Positions 5,458 through 9,962 of a stretch of 9,962 bases of DNA are shown piece by piece. Where the stretch lies: the NCBI GenBank assembly GCA_036381835.1, contig DASVCA010000148.1:1-9962 (forward strand). The letters run 5' to 3'. Numbering within the stretch: the stretch's first letter is position 1; each line of letters begins with the position of its first letter. Source of the stretch: DASULK01 sp036381835 (GTDB lineage Bacteria; Actinomycetota; Actinomycetes; Mycobacteriales; Micromonosporaceae). A model generated the notes under the pieces. That model did not search any database. It was given only the letters and a program-made list of their open reading frames with translations, and had not been told where the DNA came from. A program made the translations under genes and the position numbers.

Positions 5458-6765
5458 TCATCGGCTCCCGTTCGACCCCCGCCGGCGCCGGTAGCCGACC
5501 AGCAGGGCACCGGCGGCCAGCAGTGCGATCGCGTACCCGAGCTGGATCCAGCCGAAGGTGAGGACCACTCCGCTGAGGGCGACGAGGATGACCGTCCCGA
5601 AGACACGGTCCCGGATCGCGGGGAAGAGCCGGAGGTACGCGGCGGTGCTGATCAGATAGAGCAGGAAGAAGTTCGCTCCGGCGACGGCCAGCAGGTCGCC
5701 GAGCGACACGACGCCGAGGCTGCTCGCGGTCGCCACGGCGATGAAGCCGACCACGCAGGTGACGATCGAGAGCCAGGGCACCTCGGTGCGGCCGACTTTC
5801 GCCAGCGGTCTGGGGAGCAGTCCTTCCCGGGCGCTGGACATCACCAGGCGGGAGGCGCCCCACAGCGCGCCCACCAGGTTGGCGGCGATGATCACCACGC
5901 CGAGCGCGGCGACGAGTCGGCCGGCCCCGCCGCCGACGGCGTCGTCGATCAGCGCCGAGATCGGGGTGGTGTCCAGGCGCGGTTCGCTCGGGGTCAGGCG
6001 CGCCTGGACGCTCCAGGCGAGCAGCAGGTACACGCCGGTGACGAGCAGGAAGCTGATGGTCACCGCGCGGGGGAAGTCGCGGCGCGGGTTGCGGTATTCC
6101 TCCGCGGTGAACGAGAGCATCTCCCAGCCGGTGAAGGCGAAGAAGACGACGGCGACCGCGGTCGTTGCGTCACGCACGGCCGGGCCGTCAAGGGGCGGTG
6201 CGGCCGCCGGGCGGGCACCGGGAGATAGCAGGCCGACCAGTCCGACGGCCACCAGCCCGACGGTGAGGCCGATGGCGAGGATGGTCTGCACGCGGCTGGA
6301 GAGCCGGATCCCGGCCAGGTTGACCGCGCCGGCCGCGCCGAGCATCAGCGCGGCGATGACACCGGCCCATGCGCCGGGCAGGCCGAGCAGGGCGGCGAAG
6401 TATTGGCCGCCGGTCAGCGCGATCGCCGGGATGCCGAGGCCGAATGTGCCGATCGTCATGATCTCGACGCCGCCGGCGAGGCGGCGTCCGAACGCGGCTT
6501 GGGCGAAGCCGGCGATGCCGCCCGCGGTGGGGTAGGCGCCGCCGAGTCTGCCGAACACCAGCAGCAGCGGTGCCACGAGGGCGGCGCTGATCACCCAGGC
6601 CCAGAACGCCGCCGGGCCGGAGCGGGCGTAGGCGATGCCGGGCAGCACGAGTACCCCGCTGCCCACGACGATGGTGATCGCCAGCGCCACCGCCCCGGGC
6701 AGGGTCAGGTGGCGGCCGAGTTGCGGCTCGGCGGTCTGCGCCGAGCCGCTGACCTCAGTCGCCAC
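5458..6765 (-). CDS. APC-superfamily amino acid/amine permease
   Basis: A roughly 435-residue integral membrane protein with about twelve hydrophobic segments. The first, LPGAVALAITIVVGSGVLVLPG, carries the GSG-type break in helix 1 that binds the substrate's amino/carboxylate groups in APC transporters. The stretch FTGWEMLSFTAEEYRNPRRDFPRA is typical of helix 6 and the following loop. It most resembles amino-acid exporters or exchangers of the YjeH group, but direction and substrate cannot be settled from sequence. The start is uncertain: the GTG at 6765, inside the end of the cupin gene (11-bp overlap), gives a normal short N-terminus but has no clear ribosome site. A GTG at 6819 has GGAGG only 3 bases away and adds 18 residues. 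Overlap with the cupin gene suggests translational coupling, so substrate or product of the cupin and the YqcI/YcgG protein is a natural cargo candidate. Confidence 0.88.
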   Translation of the reverse strand: MATEVSGSAQTAEPQLGRHLTLPGAVALAITIVVGSGVLVLPGIAYARSGPAAFWAWVISAALVAPLLLVFGRLGGAYPTAGGIAGFAQAAFGRRLAGGVEIMTIGTFGLGIPAIALTGGQYFAALLGLPGAWAGVIAALMLGAAGAVNLAGIRLSSRVQTILAIGLTVGLVAVGLVGLLSPGARPAAAPPLDGPAVRDATTAVAVVFFAFTGWEMLSFTAEEYRNPRRDFPRAVTISFLLVTGVYLLLAWSVQARLTPSEPRLDTTPISALIDDAVGGGAGRLVAALGVVIIAANLVGALWGASRLVMSSAREGLLPRPLAKVGRTEVPWLSIVTCVVGFIAVATASSLGVVSLGDLLAVAGANFFLLYLISTAAYLRLFPAIRDRVFGTVILVALSGVVLTFGWIQLGYAIALLAAGALLVGYRRRRGSNGSR

Positions 6766-7126
6766 GGCGGGGGTGCGGGTATTCGTGCGGCTCAAGGAAG
6801 ACGGTCTTGGCCGTGGCACCGCCCTCCGGGCGGATCAGGTAGACCGCGCCTCTCGGGCCGGCGGTCGAGCCGTGGACGACGCCGGCGGGGAGTTGGATCC
6901 AGGTTCCCGCCGGACAGTGCTGTTCGCGGTAGGTGCCGTCGTCGGTCCAGAACAGGGTCACCTCCCCGTCGAGGACGAAGAGCTCCTCATCGAGGCTGTG
7001 GTGATGCCAGTTGTGGGTCTTTCCGGGCTGATCGTGCTGCAACTCGAAGCTGCCCTGCTGGGGCAGCAGCGCGATCAGATCGTGCGGCAACTCGGGCGGC
7101 TCCGCGGTGGAAAACCCCGGCTTCAT
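6755..7126 (-). CDS. Small single-domain cupin protein
   Basis: A 123-residue cupin. Motif 1 is a perfect fit to G-x5-H-x-H-x3-E-x6-G with G35, H41, H43, E47 and G54. Motif 2 fits G-x5-P-x-G-x2-H with G74, P80, G82 and H85, but the usual final Asn is Ala89. All four metal ligands (H41, H43, E47, H85) are therefore present, so it should bind a divalent metal and could be an enzyme rather than only a binding protein. W40 and H42, beside the ligands, extend a histidine-rich motif. The ATG at 7126 is chosen because GGGAAG lies 5 bases upstream and it follows the YqcI/YcgG stop by 35 bases. The open frame extends further upstream into that gene with no reason to use it. Cytoplasmic, no signal peptide. 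Small cupins are functionally diverse, so the reaction is unknown. Confidence 0.88.
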   Translation of the reverse strand: MKPGFSTAEPPELPHDLIALLPQQGSFELQHDQPGKTHNWHHHSLDEELFVLDGEVTLFWTDDGTYREQHCPAGTWIQLPAGVVHGSTAGPRGAVYLIRPEGGATAKTVFLEPHEYPHPRRGD

Positions 7127-7161
7127 CCGCGCTTCCCTTCTCTGCGACCGGGTTCGTGCGC

Positions 7162-7914
7162 TCAGGAATGCATTGGGCAACGTACGCCCGCGTGGGTGGT
7201 GTCGTTGTCGTCCTCGAGAAAATACTGAATCCACTCACGATTGCCAACCACCCCGAAACTGCCGAGCACGGGTGCGGGGCCGAGTTCGTCGTATTCGGCG
7301 AGACGGCTTCGGATAATTGCTCGTGCCCGCTGGCCCTGGGGGGAGGTCTCGGCGAGGTCGTCGAAGACGAAGCGCGGTTGGAAGGTGATCGCGAAATATT
7401 CGAAGTAGCGGCTGCGCCGCCGCTTGTGGACGGGGGTGTTGACCACGACGAACAGGGGGACGCCGTGAAAGCTGAACTCCCACTCGGGGTGTTCGGTGTC
7501 CCGGGAGATGCCCTCGGGCCAGGGTTCGGTGTCCCGCTCGCGTAGCACGCTGAGCATCGACCAGAACTCGGCGCGGTAGTCCTCGAGGGTGGCGAGCGCG
7601 GAATCCGGCTCGAAGATCGCCACTAGCGAGGTGCGGCGGCCGAGCTCCTGCGCTTGTTCGGCGAACGCGACCAGCGCGGCGGCCAGGTGGTCGAGTCGGC
7701 GTGGGCCGGCCGGGACGAAGGTGAGACGCAGCGTTCCGCGGCGCGTCGCGTCCACTCCGAAGATGCAGGGAAACGGCGGTTCGGCGTCGCTCATCCTTCG
7801 TTTGAACAGATCGAGCGCATCCGCAGCCCAGCCGGTTAGCTGCGACTGTCCGGGGTGGACGAGCAGCGGCTCACCGGCGGGGCCGCCAACGGAGCCTTCG
7901 ACCAACTGGGCCAT
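7162..7914 (-). CDS. YqcI/YcgG family protein, probable heme-dependent N-hydroxylase (GntA/AglA-like)
   Basis: A 250-residue soluble protein matching the YqcI/YcgG family along its length: FPCIFG (48-53), LRLTFV (62-67), RTSLVAIFEP (94-103), EDYRAEFWSMLSVLRERD (111-128), HPEWEFSFHGVPLFVVVNTP (142-161), a conserved His at 163, FQPRFVFDDL (178-187) and NREWIQYFLEDD near the end. Characterised relatives are heme enzymes that N-hydroxylate arginine or other guanidine-bearing amino acids (AglA in argolaphos, GntA in guanitoxin biosynthesis). C50 and H163 are candidates for key conserved residues, but I cannot say which residue binds heme. Length is normal for the family. GGAGGAGG lies 5 bases before the ATG. 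It is the first gene of a three-gene unit with the cupin and APC permease, downstream of a good promoter. Family membership is secure; the N-hydroxylase activity is inferred and the substrate is unknown. Confidence 0.88.
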   Translation of the reverse strand: MAQLVEGSVGGPAGEPLLVHPGQSQLTGWAADALDLFKRRMSDAEPPFPCIFGVDATRRGTLRLTFVPAGPRRLDHLAAALVAFAEQAQELGRRTSLVAIFEPDSALATLEDYRAEFWSMLSVLRERDTEPWPEGISRDTEHPEWEFSFHGVPLFVVVNTPVHKRRRSRYFEYFAITFQPRFVFDDLAETSPQGQRARAIIRSRLAEYDELGPAPVLGSFGVVGNREWIQYFLEDDNDTTHAGVRCPMHS

Positions 7915-7946
7915 CTCATCCTCCTCCGGCCGGGTGTGCCGCCAAG

Positions 7947-7975
7947 ACTCTAACGCGGAGGGCTTCAGTATTCAA
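7947..7975 (-). promoter_or_regulatory. Promoter of the YqcI/YcgG-cupin-permease operon (TTGAAT-N17-TAGAGT)
   Basis: The minus strand has -35 TTGAAT (plus 7970-7975) and -10 TAGAGT (plus 7947-7952) with a 17-bp spacer, close to the principal sigma factor consensus of actinomycetes. Transcription should start near 7940, leaving a 5' leader of about 26 bases with the ribosome site. A second TTGAC (ATTGACGACCATTGAA) lies 10 bp upstream of the -35, making an ATTGA-N5-ATTGA direct repeat that could be part of a regulator site. Confidence 0.7.
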
Positions 7976-8010
7976 TGGTCGTCAATATGCTGATCCACTT
8001 TCGCAAAGAC

Positions 8011-8027
8011 ATTCATGTATTCATGTA
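8011..8027. repeat. Tandem octamer repeat ATTCATGT in AT-rich upstream region
   Basis: ATTCATGTATTCATGTA is two exact copies of an 8-bp unit plus one base. It sits in an unusually AT-rich patch (about 7966-8030) between the terminator of the upstream ABC operon and the -35 of the next promoter. That position, about 35-50 bp upstream of the -35, fits an activator site or UP-like element, but no regulator is identified. Confidence 0.4.
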
Positions 8028-8031
8028 CGAC

Positions 8032-8066
8032 CTGGCCCGCGGCGCCTCTGACGCGCCGCGGGCCAG
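8032..8066 (-). terminator. Terminator of the upstream ABC exporter operon
   Basis: A perfect 14-bp stem (CTGGCCCGCGGCGC paired with its reverse complement) with a 7-base loop begins 15 bases past the stop codon of the ABC permease gene. There is no T-tract. The strength of the stem and its position between two leftward units make it a good intrinsic terminator. Confidence 0.75.
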
Positions 8067-8081
8067 CGTGAGCCTGGTCGC

Positions 8082-9101
8082 TCAGGTGATATCACGATTT
8101 CGCATCGACCACGTGGCCACCGCGAGCAGCAGCACGGACACCACGGCGAACAGGATCCCGGCATGCTGCCAGACGATCTCCATCGTCTCGGGCTCGCACA
8201 TGCCTCCGGGCGACATTTCGCAGGAGCGGTAGTTCACCAATTCGATCTTCCGGTACATCCACGCCCAGAGGTACGTCGGCAGCAGCCACGCCTCCATGAA
8301 CTTCGCCTGGGCGATGGTGAGCGCGACACCGAGGCCGAACTGGCCGACCATCGCCACCCCCAGGACCACACCGAGCGCCGTCGCGGTGTGCCGACCCGCC
8401 GAGGCGAGCGCGAAGCCGATCAGCCCGGCCACCAGCACCAACACCAGCCCACGTAGGCCGGTAAGACCGAATGACTGCCACGTGCCGGCGGTCATCCCGT
8501 CCATGCTTCCGCGATAGGTGCCGATCGCCCAGAAGGCGGCGAGCCAGAGGAGTGCGGCCACCAGGGTGATCCCGGCCAGACCGGTGAGCAGCACGGCGAG
8601 CTTGGTGTACAGCACCCGCAGCCGCCGCGGTCGCCACAGCAGCAGGTTCATCATCCCGCCGCTGCTCCACTCCGCCCCCACGAACGACGCGCCGACGACG
8701 AATCCGACCAACGCGAGCACCGCTGCGAAAGTGGTGATCATTATCGGAAACTCGTCGCGGAACAGAAACGTCGGCGGTAGAAACCACTCCGTCTGGATCT
8801 CCTCCCGAGGCTGCGGCTGAATCACGTCGCAGTCCGGCGGAAAATGCTCTTCGACTTCCTCGTCACCGGAGGCATGGGCCCGCTCGCAGTCCCGCCTCGC
8901 CTCCTCGGCCCATCTGACGTTCTCCCGGTAGTTCTCATCGGCGGCACGTTCGGCTGCGGCGAGCTGCTCGGGCCCGATCGGCTGATTGCTGACGAAGGTG
9001 AACGCCGCCACCGCGGCCAGCACCAGCATGCCGAGCAGCACCGTGTAACGGATCAGGCGCCGCTTGCCGAAACGACGCATCTCGGTCTTGAACAGGCTCA
9101 C
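8082..9101 (-). CDS. ABC-2 type transporter permease with large cysteine-containing outer loop
   Basis: A 339-residue membrane protein. A basic start (KTEMRRFGKRRLIRY) leads into the first helix (about 19-38). A long, acidic, helical-looking outer loop of about 75 residues follows, with C72 and C91. Five further helices follow, with the cytoplasmic coupling stretch GAEWSSGGMMNLLLWRPRRLRVLYTKL after the second. A second outer loop before the last helix has C294 and C302 (SCEMSPGGMC). The four outer cysteines could form disulfides. The GTG at 9101 overlaps the ATPase TGA by 4 bp (GTGA) and is preceded by GGGGGT, so it is preferred over a TTG at 9110. Coupling to the ATPase indicates a BcrAB/NatAB-like exporter half. 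Substrates of such pairs include antimicrobials and lipids, but none can be assigned here. Confidence 0.9.
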   Translation of the reverse strand: MSLFKTEMRRFGKRRLIRYTVLLGMLVLAAVAAFTFVSNQPIGPEQLAAAERAADENYRENVRWAEEARRDCERAHASGDEEVEEHFPPDCDVIQPQPREEIQTEWFLPPTFLFRDEFPIMITTFAAVLALVGFVVGASFVGAEWSSGGMMNLLLWRPRRLRVLYTKLAVLLTGLAGITLVAALLWLAAFWAIGTYRGSMDGMTAGTWQSFGLTGLRGLVLVLVAGLIGFALASAGRHTATALGVVLGVAMVGQFGLGVALTIAQAKFMEAWLLPTYLWAWMYRKIELVNYRSCEMSPGGMCEPETMEIVWQHAGILFAVVSVLLLAVATWSMRNRDIT

Positions 9102-9962
9102 TGACCCCAACCCCCAACGGTCGATGCGGACGACGACGCACTGGCGGACTCGTCGACCTGGCGATGCTGGCCAGGGACCGGAGCGGTGCCGGTCAGTTCC
9201 AGGAAGACACTCTCCAGATCCGGGGCGACCGGAGAGAGCTCGCTCACGTAGAGGTCACGGTCGGCCAGCGTACGGGTGACGATCGCCGGCTGGTCCACTC
9301 CGGTGACCATCAGATGGTCGTCGTGCACGGTGACCTGGGCGCCGGCGGCGGTCAATGCCTCGGCGGCGGGTCGTAGGTCGGTGGCGGCCTCCAGCCGCAC
9401 CCGCAGCGCCCGGGCGGTGTGTCCGGCGAGGACCTCGGTGACCGAACCGGCCGCTACCCGCCGGCCCAGGGAGATGATGGTGACCGAGTCACAGATCAAC
9501 TGCACCTCGTTGAGGATGTGACTGGACAGCACCACGGTCATGCCGCCGTCTACCAGGTTGCGCATCAGGGTGCGCATCTCCCGGATGCCGCCGGGATCGA
9601 GCCCGTTGGCGGGCTCGTCGAGGATCAGCAGCCGCGGGTTCTTCAGCAGGGTGGAGGCGACCGCGAGCCGCTGCCGCATGCCGAGCGAGTAGGTCTTCAC
9701 CCGCTCGTTCGCCCGGTCCCGCAGCCCGACCAGCTCCAGCACCTCCGTGACCCGCTGCTGGGGCACGTCGCCGGCGGTGGCCAGCAGCGAGAGGGTGTCT
9801 TTCGCGGAGAAGTGCGGGAAAAACTGCGGGCTCTCCACGAGCGCGCCGACCTGGCCGATCACCTCGGGCAGGGCTGCCGGCACCTCTTTGCCGAGGATCG
9901 CCATCCGACCGCCGTTCGGGCGGATCAGGCCCAGGAGCGTTCGCAGGGTGGTGGTCTTACCG
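9098..9962 (-). CDS. ABC transporter ATP-binding protein (5' end cut by the window edge)
   Basis: The gene runs off the right edge. The last bases encode GKTTTLRTLLGLIRPNGG, so the cut falls within Walker A and roughly the first 40 residues are missing. About 287 residues remain, with the signature motif YSLGMRQRLA, Walker B LLILDEP, D-loop NGLD and H-loop SSH in normal order. The length after the H-loop (about 120 residues) is typical of BcrA/CcmA-like exporters, where it forms a small regulatory C-terminal domain. It ends in a serine/alanine-rich tail (DESASASSSASTVGGWGQ). It is translationally coupled to the permease at 8082-9101 and resembles the ATPase half of the hydrolase fusion at 2117-4954 in class and loops, so the two may be distant paralogues. 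A Met at 9904 is internal and not the start. Confidence 0.93.
   Translation of the reverse strand, partial: GKTTTLRTLLGLIRPNGGRMAILGKEVPAALPEVIGQVGALVESPQFFPHFSAKDTLSLLATAGDVPQQRVTEVLELVGLRDRANERVKTYSLGMRQRLAVASTLLKNPRLLILDEPANGLDPGGIREMRTLMRNLVDGGMTVVLSSHILNEVQLICDSVTIISLGRRVAAGSVTEVLAGHTARALRVRLEAATDLRPAAEALTAAGAQVTVHDDHLMVTGVDQPAIVTRTLADRDLYVSELSPVAPDLESVFLELTGTAPVPGQHRQVDESASASSSASTVGGWGQ

Noticed and set aside
7126..7234. An upstream start at 7234 for the cupin, adding 36 residues
   Set aside because: It would run into the YqcI/YcgG gene, has no cupin-like sequence, and the ATG at 7126 has a good ribosome site.
1..9962. tRNA genes, CRISPR arrays, insertion sequences, integrases, attachment sites
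   Set aside because: I read both strands and saw no cloverleaf-like sequence, regularly spaced repeats, transposase or integrase motifs, or terminal inverted repeats.

Overview
The window is strongly GC-rich, with GTG starts, 1-4 bp gene overlaps and hairpin terminators that lack T-tracts. It also carries a pre-rRNA leader of the actinobacterial type (TTTGAGAACTCAACAGGGTG on the minus strand) and a DUF3263 gene, a family confined to Actinobacteria as far as I know. It is most likely chromosomal DNA of an actinomycete. Micromonosporaceae is my best guess from the overall gene style, but that is inference. Every gene I can support lies on the minus strand, so transcription runs from right to left.

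Layout in transcription order. (1) 9962-8082: a BcrA/NatA-type ABC ATPase, cut by the right edge just upstream of its Walker A lysine, overlaps by 4 bp an ABC-2 permease with a large cysteine-containing outer loop. A 14-bp hairpin (8032-8066) ends this unit. (2) 7975-5458: a clear promoter (TTGAAT-N17-TAGAGT) drives a YqcI/YcgG-family protein (the fold of heme-dependent N-hydroxylases such as GntA and AglA), a small cupin with all four metal ligands, and an APC-superfamily amino-acid/amine permease that overlaps the cupin gene. A 41-bp near-perfect palindrome (5411-5451) closes this unit. (3) 5353-539: a small DUF3263 helix-turn-helix-like protein, then a 945-residue fusion of an extracytoplasmic S15/CocE-type alpha/beta hydrolase, a transmembrane helix and a cytoplasmic ABC ATPase. 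An ABC-2 permease follows, overlapping the fusion by 1 bp, and then a lipoprotein. A hairpin (498-529) follows the lipoprotein stop. (4) 538-1: a gene-free stretch with one good and one weaker promoter facing left, followed by the leader of a ribosomal RNA operon whose 16S gene should start just beyond the left edge.

Two units stand out. The first is the hydrolase-ABC fusion with its permease and lipoprotein. By topology the hydrolase faces outward while the ATPase faces inward, the reverse of the classic peptidase-containing ABC transporters, whose protease domain is cytoplasmic. The second is the YqcI/YcgG-cupin-permease trio, which looks like a minimal pathway that N-hydroxylates an amino acid or guanidine compound, modifies the product on a metal cupin, and moves substrate or product across the membrane. 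Both functional readings are inferences from domain content and gene order. I see no tRNA, CRISPR array, insertion sequence or integration site.
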